Of a DNA stretch of 23,152 nucleotides, positions 1 to 7,956 are shown piece after piece (position 1 is the first letter of the stretch; each line of letters starts with the position of its first letter). Source of the stretch: JBKHJA01 sp046538375. Its GTDB lineage: Bacteria > Acidobacteriota > Aminicenantia > Aminicenantales > Aminicenantaceae. Below the pieces are notes generated by a model. The model searched no databases, was not told the origin of the DNA, and worked only from the letters and a program-made list of their open reading frames with translations. The stretch covers positions 1-23,152 of the forward strand of contig JBKHJA010000031.1 of the NCBI GenBank assembly GCA_046538375.1. The letters are read 5' to 3'. A program made the position numbers and the translations under genes.

Positions 1-71
1 GGCTGAGGTTTGCCATAAGAGAGGGAGGACGGACAGTGGGAGCAGGAACAGTCACCGATATTATAGAGTAG
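1..71 (+). CDS. tuf: Elongation factor Tu, C-terminal end (partial)
   Basis: Only the last 22 codons are visible, in the frame starting at base 3, ending in TAG at 69-71. They read LRFAIREGGRTVGAG followed by TVTDIIE, the signature C-terminus of EF-Tu domain 3. EF-Tu delivers aminoacyl-tRNA to the ribosome as a GTP complex. The gene is cut by the window edge. It lies 79 bp upstream of rpsJ with no hairpin between, so the str and S10 operons are probably transcribed together. Confidence 0.93.
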   Translation, partial: LRFAIREGGRTVGAGTVTDIIE

Positions 72-150
72 GCAACACAAAAGAAGTTAGAATAGGAAAG
101 AAGAAATTAATGATAAAAAACAGCAGAGGAGAACAGAGGAAAAGAAAAAA

Positions 151-471
151 ATGGAAAAAATAAGAATAAGACTTCAAGCTTTTGATCATCGTCTTTTGGA
201 TCAGTCTGTAAAGGACATTGTGGTCAAGGCTAAAAGGACAGGAGCAAACATATCTGGCCCTATACCTCTGCCCACACGTATTCATAGATTTTGTGTCCTC
301 CGTTCTCCTCATGTGGATAAACGGTCTAGAGAACATTTTGAGATGAGGATCCACAAGAGACTGATAGATATCAGTGAATACAATAATGAAACCATCGAAG
401 AGCTCCAAAAACTTGATTTGCCGGCAGGGATTGATGTGGAAATTCAGGCCTTTGGTGCTGGAGGTGAATAG
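151..471 (+). CDS. rpsJ: 30S ribosomal protein S10
   Basis: A 106-residue protein matching S10 along its whole length: IRIRLQAFDHRLLDQSV at the start, GPIPLPT near residue 37, then HVDKRSREHFEMRIHKR and the ending GIDVEIQ. S10 sits in the head of the 30S subunit and in other bacteria also joins NusB in antitermination. The ATG at 151 follows a purine-rich stretch (AGAGGAAAAG). It is the first gene of the S10 block, after tuf and 2 bp before rplC. The lead-in (72-150) is A-rich and shows no obvious regulatory fold. Confidence 0.98.
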   Translation: MEKIRIRLQAFDHRLLDQSVKDIVVKAKRTGANISGPIPLPTRIHRFCVLRSPHVDKRSREHFEMRIHKRLIDISEYNNETIEELQKLDLPAGIDVEIQAFGAGGE

Positions 472-473
472 AT

Positions 474-1115
474 ATGGTGGAAGGTCTGATCGGGAAGAAG
501 GTGGGGATGACCCAAACTTTTGATGAGCAGGGCAATGTGGTGTCTGCAACAGTCATCAAGGCGGGTCCCTGCACTGTCATCCAGAAAAAAACAGAAGAAA
601 AAGATGGTTATTCATCTGTTCAGCTCGGACTGATCGAAGAGAGGCCGGCTAAAAATATGTCCAAGCCTTTGTTGGGACATTTGAAAAACTCTAAAGCTCC
701 CCCCACAAAGGTGTTAAGGGAGTTTCAATTCCAGGGCGAGGTGAAAGAGGGAGACCAGGTTTTTGTGGATATTTTCCAATCGGGAGAGAAAGTTCATGTA
801 TTGGGAACCAGCAAGGGGAAAGGCTTTGCGGGAGTGGTGAAACGGTGGGGTTTCAAAGGAGGAAAGGAAAGCCATGGTTCGATGATGCATAGAGCCCCTG
901 GTTCTGTGGGGGCATCTGCCTTCCCTTCCCGGGTGTTCAAAGGGAAAAAGCTTCCTGGCCATATGGGCCAACAGAGAGTTACCGTAAGGAACTTGACTGT
1001 CATCCAGACTGATAAGGACAGTAACCTCCTGGTGGTCAAAGGATCTGTCCCTGGATCGAACGGAGGCTATGTTCTGGTTAAAAAGGCACATTTTCCGGTC
1101 AAAAAGAAGGAATAG
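474..1115 (+). CDS. rplC: 50S ribosomal protein L3
   Basis: 213 residues, the normal size for bacterial L3, beginning MVEGLIGKKVGMTQTF. The long loop that reaches the peptidyl-transferase centre is seen at about residues 131-166, with GSMMHRAPGSVGAS then VFKGKKLPGHMG. The glutamine that is methylated in E. coli L3 (position 150 there) appears to be replaced here by a small residue, so the corresponding methylation is not expected. The ATG is 2 bp after the rpsJ stop, which implies coupled translation. L3 is an early assembly protein of the 50S subunit. Confidence 0.98.
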   Translation: MVEGLIGKKVGMTQTFDEQGNVVSATVIKAGPCTVIQKKTEEKDGYSSVQLGLIEERPAKNMSKPLLGHLKNSKAPPTKVLREFQFQGEVKEGDQVFVDIFQSGEKVHVLGTSKGKGFAGVVKRWGFKGGKESHGSMMHRAPGSVGASAFPSRVFKGKKLPGHMGQQRVTVRNLTVIQTDKDSNLLVVKGSVPGSNGGYVLVKKAHFPVKKKE

Positions 1116-1130
1116 AGAAGGAAAAAAGAA

Positions 1131-1754
1131 ATGAATAAGGTTCAGGTTATTGACAACAGCGGCAAAAAAGTGAAGGAGATTTCTGTTCCTAAAGAAGTTT
1201 TTTCCTATCCAGTAAAGGAGCATCTATTGTATGAAGCCGCGGTCAATTTTAGAGCCAACCAAAGACGGGGCACAGCCTCCACCAAAACCCGGAGCGAAGC
1301 TAGAGGAGGTGGCCGTAAACCGTGGAGACAAAAAGGTACCGGGAGAGCCAGGGCTGGGAGCATCCGCTCTCCCATATGGCGGAAGGGAGGAATTGCTTTT
1401 GGTCCTAAACCAAAGGACTACTCCTACCCACTTCCCAAAAAAATGAAAAGAAACGCCTTGAAATCGGCTTTATCTTTGAAACACCAGCAGAAGCTGATGC
1501 TTATTTTGAAGAGTTTGGATGTAAAGGAGCCCAAGACAAAGGAAGGAGTAAAATTATTAGAAAAGTTAAACCTGGATTCAGCTTTGATCGTGGACAGCCG
1601 TGTCAATAAAAATTTGTTCCTCTGCTTGCGCAATATCCCTAAAATCAAGCCTGTTGACTCCCGTCAAGTCAATGTCTATGATGTTTTGAGCCATAAATGG
1701 CTGGTGTTTTCTCAACAGGCCTTTGAATCTTTGATGGAGAGGTTGAAGCCATGA
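1131..1754 (+). CDS. rplD: 50S ribosomal protein L4
   Basis: 207 residues, typical length for L4. The extended loop that lines the peptide exit tunnel is at about residues 43-95 (RANQRRGTASTKTRSE, then GGGRKPWRQKGTGRARAGS). L4 is the autogenous repressor of the S10 operon in gamma-proteobacteria; I cannot see the equivalent leader structure before rpsJ here, so that control is not claimed. The 3' end overlaps rplW by 4 bp (ATGA). Confidence 0.98.
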   Translation: MNKVQVIDNSGKKVKEISVPKEVFSYPVKEHLLYEAAVNFRANQRRGTASTKTRSEARGGGRKPWRQKGTGRARAGSIRSPIWRKGGIAFGPKPKDYSYPLPKKMKRNALKSALSLKHQQKLMLILKSLDVKEPKTKEGVKLLEKLNLDSALIVDSRVNKNLFLCLRNIPKIKPVDSRQVNVYDVLSHKWLVFSQQAFESLMERLKP

Positions 1755-2044
1755 AGGATCCTTATCAGATCATATTGAGACCTCTCATCACCGAAAAAAG
1801 CACCTGGTTGAAAGAGAAGAACAGGGAGATCTGTTTTGAAGTTCATCCCCAGGCCAACAAGATTGAAATCAAAGAAGCCGCCGAAAAACTTTTTAAAGTC
1901 AAGGTGCAGAGAGTCCGCATCCAGAAGATGCGAGGCAAGACAAGGCGAGTAGGGCGCAGTGAAGGGAAGAGGAAAGATTGGAAGAAAGCTTATGTGAAGC
2001 TCAAAGAAGGCGAAAAGATGATTGAATACTTCGAGGCTGTATAA
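1751..2044 (+). CDS. rplW: 50S ribosomal protein L23
   Basis: 97 residues with the L23 start motif IILRPLITEKS at residues 7-17 and the basic loop MRGKTRRVGR near residue 59. L23 surrounds the exit-tunnel mouth and docks trigger factor and SRP. The ATG lies inside the rplD stop (4-bp overlap) and rplB begins 2 bp after its stop, so it should be translated by coupling. Confidence 0.97.
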   Translation: MKDPYQIILRPLITEKSTWLKEKNREICFEVHPQANKIEIKEAAEKLFKVKVQRVRIQKMRGKTRRVGRSEGKRKDWKKAYVKLKEGEKMIEYFEAV

Positions 2045-2046
2045 CC

Positions 2047-2874
2047 ATGAGTATAAAGAAATACAAGCCAAAAACATCAAGCCTGCGGCACAGGACAGGT
2101 TTAAATTATGAAGAACTGACTGCGAACCGTCCTCATAAACCCCTCCTGGAGCCGCTTCCTCAATCAGGAGGAAGAAATTCTAAAGGTCAGATCGCGGTTC
2201 GTCGTCGTGGAGGCAGACACAAGAGGTTGTACCGGGTCATCGATTTTAAAAGGGATAAAATCGATGTTCCAGGTACAGTAGAGACCATCGAATATGATCC
2301 CAACCGTTCTTCTTTCATCTCCCTGGTAAGATACAGGGACGGGGAAAGGCGGTACATCCTCACTCCACTCAGGACCAAAGTAGGACAAACAGTTATTTCT
2401 TCTGAAAAACAAGTGGATATTCTTCCTGGAAACACTATGCCTCTCCGTTACATACCGCTGGGAATGCTCATTCACAACATAGAACTGCGGAAAAACAAAG
2501 GTGGTCAGGTGGCCAAATCAGCCGGTGCAGGAGCTCAAATATTAGCCAAGGAAGGAGATTATGCTCAGGTGAGACTGCCCTCCTCCGAGATCAGAAGAAT
2601 TCATGTGGATTGTCGGGCCACTATCGGTCAAGTGAGCAATCTTGATCACCAGAATATCTCTTTAGGGAAGGCTGGAAGAAACAGATGGAAAGGCATAAGG
2701 CCTCACGTGAGAGGGACAGCCATGAATCCGGTGGATCACCCCCATGGCGGTGGCGAAGGAAAAGCCAAGGGTGGACGAAACCCTGTCTCTCCCACTGGAA
2801 AACCAACCAAAGGATACAAAACCAGGAAGAATAAAAGGACTCAAAAGTATATCGTCAGAAGAAGGAGCAAATAA
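2047..2874 (+). CDS. rplB: 50S ribosomal protein L2
   Basis: 275 residues, the usual size. It has the N-terminal RNA-binding part with GGRNSKGQIAVRRRGGRHKR (about residues 41-60) and the C-terminal signature VDHPHGGGEG at 229-238. That places His231 at the site of the E. coli histidine important for peptidyl-transferase function. It ends in the standard basic tail. L2 is a core 23S-binding protein needed for subunit association. rpsS follows after 3 bp. Confidence 0.99.
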   Translation: MSIKKYKPKTSSLRHRTGLNYEELTANRPHKPLLEPLPQSGGRNSKGQIAVRRRGGRHKRLYRVIDFKRDKIDVPGTVETIEYDPNRSSFISLVRYRDGERRYILTPLRTKVGQTVISSEKQVDILPGNTMPLRYIPLGMLIHNIELRKNKGGQVAKSAGAGAQILAKEGDYAQVRLPSSEIRRIHVDCRATIGQVSNLDHQNISLGKAGRNRWKGIRPHVRGTAMNPVDHPHGGGEGKAKGGRNPVSPTGKPTKGYKTRKNKRTQKYIVRRRSK

Positions 2875-2877
2875 TCA

Positions 2878-3168
2878 ATGGCCAGATCTTTAAAAAAGGG
2901 CCCATTTTTGAGCGGGAAACTGAAAAAAAAGGTCGATGCCGTGAGTACACAAAAAGGGAAAAAACAGGTCATTAAGACTTGGTCTCGCAGCTCCACGGTA
3001 GTACCAGAGATGGTGGGAATGACCATTGCTGTGCATAACGGGAAAAAATTTATTCCAGTCTTCATAACAGAGAATATGGTTGGACATAAACTAGGAGAAT
3101 TTTCCCCCACCAGAACTTTTAAGGGACACACCACAAAAACAGCCAGGGCCATAAGGATAAAACCATAA
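2878..3168 (+). CDS. rpsS: 30S ribosomal protein S19
   Basis: 96 residues starting MARSLKKGPFLSGKL, with the conserved WSRSSTVVPEMVG block near residue 35 and GEFSPTRTFKGH near residue 73. S19 binds the 3' major domain of 16S rRNA in the 30S head, in a complex with S13. The start codon is 3 bp after the rplB stop and rplV follows 1 bp after its own stop. Confidence 0.98.
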   Translation: MARSLKKGPFLSGKLKKKVDAVSTQKGKKQVIKTWSRSSTVVPEMVGMTIAVHNGKKFIPVFITENMVGHKLGEFSPTRTFKGHTTKTARAIRIKP

Positions 3169-3169
3169 C

Positions 3170-3532
3170 ATGAACGAACAAAATATTGTCTCTCGAGCAG
3201 CAGCTAAATACGTGAGGATTTCTCCCCAGAAGTGCCGGTTGATAGCTGATTTGATCAAAGACAGATACGTGGGAGAAGCACTCACTATTCTCCATTTCTC
3301 TAATAAGAAGAAGGCCAGTTTGATTGTGGAGAAGGTTCTGCGCTCAGCGATAGCCAATGCTCAACAAAAGGTTCCGGATATCGATGTGGATAATCTGTAT
3401 ATTTCAAGAGTATTTATTAACCGTGGTCCTCAGATGAAAAGATTCAGAGCCGCAGCCATGGGGAGGGTTTCTCGCATCCTGAAGAGGACCAGCCATGTGC
3501 ACATTTTTTTAGAAGAAAAAAAAGGGAGATAA
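3170..3532 (+). CDS. rplV: 50S ribosomal protein L22
   Basis: 120 residues with the L22 features ARYVRISPQKCR-like start (AAAKYVRISPQKCRLIADLI) and the C-terminal beta-hairpin PQMKRFRAAAMGRVSRILKR that lines the exit tunnel, the region where macrolide-resistance changes occur in other bacteria. It is close to the usual 110-115 residues. The ATG comes 1 bp after the rpsS stop. Confidence 0.97.
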   Translation: MNEQNIVSRAAAKYVRISPQKCRLIADLIKDRYVGEALTILHFSNKKKASLIVEKVLRSAIANAQQKVPDIDVDNLYISRVFINRGPQMKRFRAAAMGRVSRILKRTSHVHIFLEEKKGR

Positions 3533-3535
3533 ACA

Positions 3536-4204
3536 GTGGGACATAAGACGCATCCTCTTGGATTTAGATTAGGATTCAACAAGCAATGGAATTCTCGGTG
3601 GTTTTCCAAGGGAACCGAATACAGTCGGCTGGTTCATGAAGATTTAAAAATGAAAAAGTACATCAAAGGAAGATACAGCCATGCTGGAATTTCTAGAGTG
3701 GATGTGGAAAGGGTAGGCCCCAAAATAAGAATCATCATCCACACAGCACGACCTGGTATTGTTATCGGCCGGGGAGGTAAAGAGATAGAAAGCATCAAGT
3801 CTTACCTTCAGAGCATCGCTAAAAAAGAGGTGTATGTGGATATCAGAGAATTGGATAAACCCGAGCTCGATGCCCTGCTGGTGGCGGAAGGCATTGCTAT
3901 CCAGCTGGAGAAAAGAATTGCTTACCGCAGGGCTATGAGGAGAGCTGTAGAATTTGCCATGAGGATGGGAGCCAAAGGAATAAAAGTGATGTGCTCCGGG
4001 AGATTAGGTGGGGTAGAGATAGCCCGGTCGGAATGGTATCTGAGAGGCCAATTGCCCCTCCAGACATTGCGGGCAGATATCGACTACGGGTTTACAGAAG
4101 CTTCCACCACCTATGGCCATATTGGCGTAAAAGTATGGGTTTACAGAAGTGATGTAGAAAAATCCAAGATGACCTCTCAGACTGCGGAGATAGAGGAGAT
4201 TTAA
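3536..4204 (+). CDS. rpsC: 30S ribosomal protein S3 (GTG start)
   Basis: 222 residues, starting with GTG at 3536 and reading MGHKTHPLGFRLGF, the conserved S3 N-terminus, so the GTG is secure. A KH RNA-binding domain at about 60-110 has the GXXG loop GRGG (residues 78-81). The C-terminal domain has GAKGIKVMCSGRLGG and ends in GVKVWVYRSDV. S3 forms part of the mRNA entry channel helicase site. GGGAG 6 bp before the GTG (3524-3528) is the ribosome-binding site. Confidence 0.98.
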   Translation: MGHKTHPLGFRLGFNKQWNSRWFSKGTEYSRLVHEDLKMKKYIKGRYSHAGISRVDVERVGPKIRIIIHTARPGIVIGRGGKEIESIKSYLQSIAKKEVYVDIRELDKPELDALLVAEGIAIQLEKRIAYRRAMRRAVEFAMRMGAKGIKVMCSGRLGGVEIARSEWYLRGQLPLQTLRADIDYGFTEASTTYGHIGVKVWVYRSDVEKSKMTSQTAEIEEI

Positions 4205-4206
4205 TC

Positions 4207-4629
4207 ATGCTGTTGCCCAAAAAAGTCAAATACCGAAAGCATCAAAGAGGAAGGATGAAAGGGAAAGCCCAGCGCGGTTCAACTCTTTCTTTCGGCGAGT
4301 ATGGACTCCAAGCTGTAGAGCCCTGCTGGATGACATCCCGTCAGATTGAGGCGGGCCGGGTAGCCATCACCCGGTACGCCAGAAAAAAAGGAAAGCTGTG
4401 GATCAGAGTCTTTCCTTGGAAGCCAGTCAGCAAAAAACCCACAGAAGTCAGGATGGGAAAAGGTAAAGGTGATCCCGAATTCTGGGTGGAGGTGGTTAAG
4501 CCCGGACGAATCATTTATGAACTGGAAGGAGTGGCTGAGGAGACAGCCAAAGAAGCCATGCGGCTGGCTGCTCATAAACTCCCCATAAAAACCAGATTCA
4601 TTTCCAGAGAGGGTCGAGAACTGCGATGA
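4207..4629 (+). CDS. rplP: 50S ribosomal protein L16
   Basis: 140 residues beginning MLLPKKVKYRKHQRGR, with the L16 signature EVRMGKGKG near residue 81, which includes the arginine that is hydroxylated in some bacteria. L16 binds near the A-site tRNA and helps organise the peptidyl-transferase centre. The gene overlaps rpmC by 4 bp (ATGA). Confidence 0.98.
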   Translation: MLLPKKVKYRKHQRGRMKGKAQRGSTLSFGEYGLQAVEPCWMTSRQIEAGRVAITRYARKKGKLWIRVFPWKPVSKKPTEVRMGKGKGDPEFWVEVVKPGRIIYELEGVAEETAKEAMRLAAHKLPIKTRFISREGRELR

Positions 4630-4829
4630 AAGCAAGAGAATTGAGAGAATTATCAGACGATGAATTGTTGAGCAAAGAGGAAGAACTGAAAGATCAACTT
4701 TTCAAGTTGAAATTCCAGCATGCGCTCGGACAGCTGGAAAATGCCATGAAGATGAAAGAAATAAAAAAGGATATAGCCAGAATTAAAACCATATCGAATG
4801 AAAAAAGTAAAGGAACCGAACAAAAATGA
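4626..4829 (+). CDS. rpmC: 50S ribosomal protein L29
   Basis: 67 residues, all predicted alpha-helix, with MKARELRELSDDEL at the start and LKFQHALGQLENAMKMKEIK in the middle, as in L29. The protein sits by L23 at the exit tunnel. It overlaps rplP upstream and rpsQ downstream by 4 bp each, so expression should be translationally coupled on both sides. Confidence 0.96.
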   Translation: MKARELRELSDDELLSKEEELKDQLFKLKFQHALGQLENAMKMKEIKKDIARIKTISNEKSKGTEQK

Positions 4830-5122
4830 ATAAAGCCCAAGGTAAAAAGACAACAAAGATCGGTGTGGTGGTAGGAAAAAAGATGAAAAAAACGGTGAAT
4901 GTTCAGGTTGAAAGGCCGGTGAAACACCCTCTCTACAAAAAATACGTCAGAAAAAAGAAGAAATTTTTGGTTCATGACGAGTATGAAAAATGCAAAGTGG
5001 GAGATATTGTCAGGATCATAGAGTCCAGACCCATCAGCAGGAGAAAGAGATGGCGTATTCTAGAGATTGTTGAACTCTCCCGGCCAGAGCCGAGTGTGGA
5101 TATAGAGGAAAAGGTAGAATGA
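4826..5122 (+). CDS. rpsQ: 30S ribosomal protein S17
   Basis: 98 residues with S17 motifs: GVVVGKKMKKTVNVQVER near residue 13, HPLYKKYVRKKKKFLVHDE, and GDIVRIIESRPISRRKRW. It is longer than E. coli S17 (84) because of an acidic C-terminal tail after residue 85. S17 binds the 5' domain of 16S rRNA. Overlaps of 4 bp join it to rpmC and to rplN. Confidence 0.97.
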   Translation: MNKAQGKKTTKIGVVVGKKMKKTVNVQVERPVKHPLYKKYVRKKKKFLVHDEYEKCKVGDIVRIIESRPISRRKRWRILEIVELSRPEPSVDIEEKVE

Positions 5123-5487
5123 TTCAGACAGAAACCATGCTCAGAGTGGCTGACAATTCAGGTGCCAAACGCATTCTGTGCATAAGTCCTTTGGGAGGAG
5201 GGGTGGGAAAGACAGCCGCCATCGGCGATGTCATCTCTGCCACAGTCAAAGAAGCTGATCCAGAGAGCAAAATTTCCAAGGGAAAAGTCATTCGGGCCGT
5301 GGTGGTCCGCACCAGGAAGGAAATTCGACGAAAAGATGGTTCCTATATTCGGTTCGATGATAACGCAGCGGTTATCATAGACCGGTTTGGAGAGCCGTTA
5401 GGGACTCGTGTTTTTGGGCCAGTAGCCAGAGAGTTAAGAGACAGAAAATTTATGAAGGTTGTTTCTCTGGCACCGGAGGTTCTTTGA
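5119..5487 (+). CDS. rplN: 50S ribosomal protein L14
   Basis: 122 residues, exactly the usual length. It begins MIQTETMLRVADNSGAKR, has SKGKVIRAVVVRTRKEIRR in the middle and FGPVARELRDRKFMKVVSLA at the end, all L14 hallmarks. L14 forms an intersubunit bridge and is the docking site of the silencing factor RsfS. GGAGG near its 3' end (5475-5479) serves as the ribosome-binding site of rplX. Confidence 0.98.
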   Translation: MIQTETMLRVADNSGAKRILCISPLGGGVGKTAAIGDVISATVKEADPESKISKGKVIRAVVVRTRKEIRRKDGSYIRFDDNAAVIIDRFGEPLGTRVFGPVARELRDRKFMKVVSLAPEVL

Positions 5488-5819
5488 TGAACAGGATCAA
5501 ATTGAAAAAAAATGACACCGTGATTGTCAGGAACGGAAAAGACAAAGGAAAAACAGGGAAAATACTGAAGATCAATCCTGAGAAAAGCCAGGCGGTGGTG
5601 GAAAAAATAAATTTTGTCAAAGAATTCATTCGTCGCGATCAGAGCAAGAACATCCAGGGAGGGATCATGGAGAAAGAAGCACCTATTCATGTTTCCAACC
5701 TGATGCTTTACTGTTCAGAGTGCGGACAGGGAGTCAGAGTGAAAAATACAAAGTTGGAAGATGGAACCAAAATCAGAGTCTGTGCCAAATGTGGGGCCAG
5801 CTTAGAAAGACAGAAATGA
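5487..5819 (+). CDS. rplX: 50S ribosomal protein L24 with a four-cysteine zinc motif
   Basis: 110 residues with the KOW motif near residues 8-34 (DTVIVRNGKDKGKTGKI). The C-terminal half carries two CxxC pairs (C76, C79, C99, C102), a likely zinc ribbon found in many but not all bacterial L24 proteins. The frame could also start at TTG 5484. I chose ATG 5487 because GGAGG lies 7 bp before it, and its A is the last base of the rplN stop (TGATG). L24 starts 50S assembly at the 5' end of 23S rRNA. Confidence 0.95.
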   Translation: MNRIKLKKNDTVIVRNGKDKGKTGKILKINPEKSQAVVEKINFVKEFIRRDQSKNIQGGIMEKEAPIHVSNLMLYCSECGQGVRVKNTKLEDGTKIRVCAKCGASLERQK

Positions 5820-5829
5820 GGGAGCAAAA

Positions 5830-6378
5830 ATGAGTCGCCTTCTTGAAAAATACAGAAAGGAGATTGTTCCTGAGCTTGAGAAGGAGTTATCCATAAAGAA
5901 TAAGATGGCTGTCCCCAGGCTGGAAAGAATTGTGGTCAACATGGGCGTGGGGGAGGCCACCCAGAATATCAAGGCTTTGGATGCTGCCAAAACCCAGTTG
6001 AGTGTTATAACCGGACAGTGGCCGGCCGTGGCCAGAGCCAAGAAGTCCATTTCTGCCTTTAAGCTCCGCCAAGGACAGCCTATTGCCTGCTATGTGACCC
6101 TGCGGGGACGAAGAATGTACGAGTTCTATGATCGACTGGTCAATATTGTTCTTCCTCGAGTTAGAGATTTTAGAGGGCTGCCTCCTCATTCCTTCGATGG
6201 TCATGGAAATTATACCTTAGGGATGAAAGATCAACTTGTTTTCCCAGAGATAGATTACACAAAAGTGGAAAAAGCGAAGGGTATGAACATCACTGTGGTC
6301 ACTTCAGCCCAGAGTGACCAGGAAGCCTTCGCCCTGTTAAAAAAATTAGGTATGCCTTTTAGTGAGGCTGAGAGGTAA
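5830..6378 (+). CDS. rplE: 50S ribosomal protein L5
   Basis: 182 residues with all L5 blocks: RLLEKYRKEIVPEL, PRLERIVVNMGVGEA near residue 29, TGQWPAVARAKKSISAFKLR near 58, and GLPPHSFDGHGNYTLG near 117. L5 binds 5S rRNA in the central protuberance and contacts the P-site tRNA. It has its own GGGAG site just before the ATG (5819-5823) and is followed after 8 bp by rpsN. Confidence 0.98.
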   Translation: MSRLLEKYRKEIVPELEKELSIKNKMAVPRLERIVVNMGVGEATQNIKALDAAKTQLSVITGQWPAVARAKKSISAFKLRQGQPIACYVTLRGRRMYEFYDRLVNIVLPRVRDFRGLPPHSFDGHGNYTLGMKDQLVFPEIDYTKVEKAKGMNITVVTSAQSDQEAFALLKKLGMPFSEAER

Positions 6379-6386
6379 GAAAAAAA

Positions 6387-6572
6387 GTGGCAAGAAAATC
6401 ATCCATGGCAAAATTCAGAAAAGAGCCGAAATATTCGGTGAGAAAGAAAAGACGATGTCGAATTTGTGGGCGGTCCCGGGGATATCTGCGGAAGTTCGAA
6501 ATGTGCCGGTTATGTTTCAGGGAGCTGGCTCTGAGGGGCGAAATTCCTGGAGTTACCAAGGCTTCATGGTGA
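6387..6572 (+). CDS. rpsN: 30S ribosomal protein S14, type Z (GTG start)
   Basis: 61 residues, the size of the short zinc-binding S14 (type Z). The zinc ligands are C24, C27, C40 and C43, and the protein ends in GEIPGVTKASW. The start is GTG at 6387, giving MARKSSMAKF; the next ATG would remove the conserved first six residues. The same DNA is open in a second frame (6362-6613), which reads as nonsense. S14 completes the 30S head next to S3 and S10. Confidence 0.96.
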   Translation: MARKSSMAKFRKEPKYSVRKKRRCRICGRSRGYLRKFEMCRLCFRELALRGEIPGVTKASW

Positions 6573-6587
6573 AAGAGAGGATGAAAA

Positions 6588-6986
6588 ATGAGCTTAAACG
6601 ATCCCATCGCTGACATGCTGACCAGGATCAGGAATGCAGTCATGGTGAAGAAGAGAGAGGTGAGCATTCCCTCTTCCCGGATTAAGGTGGAAATCGCCAA
6701 GATCTTGAAGGAAGAAGGATACATCAAGAATTTTAAAGTGATCGATGATAATAAACAGGGAATTTTGAATATTATCCTCAAATACACCGAAAGCAATCAG
6801 AGTGTGATTTCAGAGCTTCAGAGAATCAGCCGTCCCGGCTGCCGCATCTATTGTAAAAGGGATTCCATTCCTAAGGTTCTTGAAGGATTAGGGATTGCCA
6901 TCATTTCAACATCCAAAGGAATTGCTACCGGAAAGAGATGTGAAGAATTAGGAGTGGGAGGAGAAGTCTTGTGTTATATCTGGTGA
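6588..6986 (+). CDS. rpsH: 30S ribosomal protein S8
   Basis: 132 residues beginning MSLNDPIADMLTRIRNA, with the RNA-binding end STSKGIATGKRCEELGVGGEVLCYIW that is diagnostic of S8. S8 binds helix 21 of 16S rRNA and in E. coli represses the spc operon by binding a mimic near rplE; I could not identify such a mimic here by eye. The gene follows rpsN by 15 bp and precedes rplF by 21 bp. Confidence 0.98.
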   Translation: MSLNDPIADMLTRIRNAVMVKKREVSIPSSRIKVEIAKILKEEGYIKNFKVIDDNKQGILNIILKYTESNQSVISELQRISRPGCRIYCKRDSIPKVLEGLGIAIISTSKGIATGKRCEELGVGGEVLCYIW

Positions 6987-7007
6987 TACAAACAGAAGAG
7001 GTGTGAA

Positions 7008-7556
7008 ATGTCACGAGTAGGAAGGTTACCCATCCACCTGCCCCAGGGAGTAGATGTGAATATTCTTCCCAGTAAAATTGAGGTGAAAGGGCCCAAAGGA
7101 AAGCTCTCTTCTCCTCTTCTTCCTGGAATCAGGGCAAAGGTGGAGGATAACAAGCTTATACTGACCAGGAGTGATGATTCCAAACAACAGAAGTCTGTTC
7201 ATGGTTTAAATCGGAGCTTGGCTTATAATGCGGTGGTTGGTGTTTCTTCAGGATTTTCCAAGCAGTTGGAAATAGTAGGAGTGGGGTATAGAGCCAAATT
7301 GGATAAAGGAAGGTTGGAATTGCATCTGGGCTATTCAAAGCCCGTCATGTACAAGATTCCTGAGAACATCGAGATTGTTTTAGAAAGATCCACTCTCATC
7401 ACGGTCAAAGGAATCGATAAGCAGAAAGTAGGCCATATCGCCGAAGAGATCAGAAGATTTCGTAAGCCCGATCCTTACAAACTGAAAGGGATCCGTTATG
7501 TGGGCGAGCGGTTAGTGAAGAAAGAGAGAAAAGTGGGGGTCATAAGTGGTGTATAA
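7008..7556 (+). CDS. rplF: 50S ribosomal protein L6
   Basis: 182 residues beginning MSRVGRLPIHLPQGV, with the two repeated L6 folds. The second has ITVKGIDKQKVGHIAEEIR near residue 127 and the signature PDPYKLKGIRYVGE near residue 153. L6 lies by the factor-binding site of the 50S subunit. The 3' end overlaps the rplR reading frame by 11 bp. Confidence 0.98.
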   Translation: MSRVGRLPIHLPQGVDVNILPSKIEVKGPKGKLSSPLLPGIRAKVEDNKLILTRSDDSKQQKSVHGLNRSLAYNAVVGVSSGFSKQLEIVGVGYRAKLDKGRLELHLGYSKPVMYKIPENIEIVLERSTLITVKGIDKQKVGHIAEEIRRFRKPDPYKLKGIRYVGERLVKKERKVGVISGV

Positions 7557-7923
7557 AAATAAAGTGACATTGAAGAAAAGAGCTAAACAGCGCCTTAGAA
7601 AAAGGATCAGAAAAAAATTGAGTGGAACTTCTGAACGGCCAAGAATTTATGTTTTTAAAAGCAATCGACACATTTACACTCAAGTGATCGATGATGAGAA
7701 TAACCAGGTGCTGGCTTCAGCTTCCTCTTTAGAGAAAGAGTTCAGACAAAAATATAAAAATCATAAAAATAGGGAAGCTTCTAGACAGCTGGGAAAGACA
7801 TTGGCCGAAAGATTAAAACAGAAAAAGGTCAAGAAAGTGGTATTCGATAGAGGCCGATACCCCTATCATGGCCGAGTAAAAGAGCTGGCTGAAACCCTGA
7901 GAAAGGAAGGTCTTTCTTTCTAG
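7546..7923 (+). CDS. rplR: 50S ribosomal protein L18 (GTG start)
   Basis: 125 residues with L18 features: RLRKRIRKKLSGTSERPRI, FKSNRHIYTQVIDD near residue 38, and FDRGRYPYHGRVKELAETLR near residue 99. L18 brings 5S rRNA into the large subunit together with L5. Two GTG codons in tandem (7546 and 7549) could begin it. A GGGGG stretch at 7535-7539 lies 6 or 9 bp upstream, so either is possible and there is no ATG. It starts inside rplF, overlapping by 11 bp. Confidence 0.95.
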   Translation: MVYKNKVTLKKRAKQRLRKRIRKKLSGTSERPRIYVFKSNRHIYTQVIDDENNQVLASASSLEKEFRQKYKNHKNREASRQLGKTLAERLKQKKVKKVVFDRGRYPYHGRVKELAETLRKEGLSF

Positions 7924-7943
7924 TGGAGGCAAGAGGATTAAAT

Positions 7944-7950
7944 AAGGAGG
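7944..7950 (+). promoter_or_regulatory. Shine-Dalgarno site of rpsE deciding a TTG start
   Basis: AAGGAGG at 7944-7950 is a full match to the anti-SD. The ATG at 7952 is only 1 bp away and would encode Met-Asn before a TGA. The TTG at 7957 is 6 bp away and opens the S5 frame, so TTG is the start. Confidence 0.75.
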
Positions 7951-7956
7951 CATGAA

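Noticed and set aside
61..549. A 162-codon minus-strand open frame over rpsJ
   Set aside because: It is antisense to a certain ribosomal gene, has low-complexity phenylalanine-rich content and no family resemblance.
6362..6613. Second open frame over rpsN
   Set aside because: It is a shadow of the S14 gene, which has all four zinc cysteines in the other frame.
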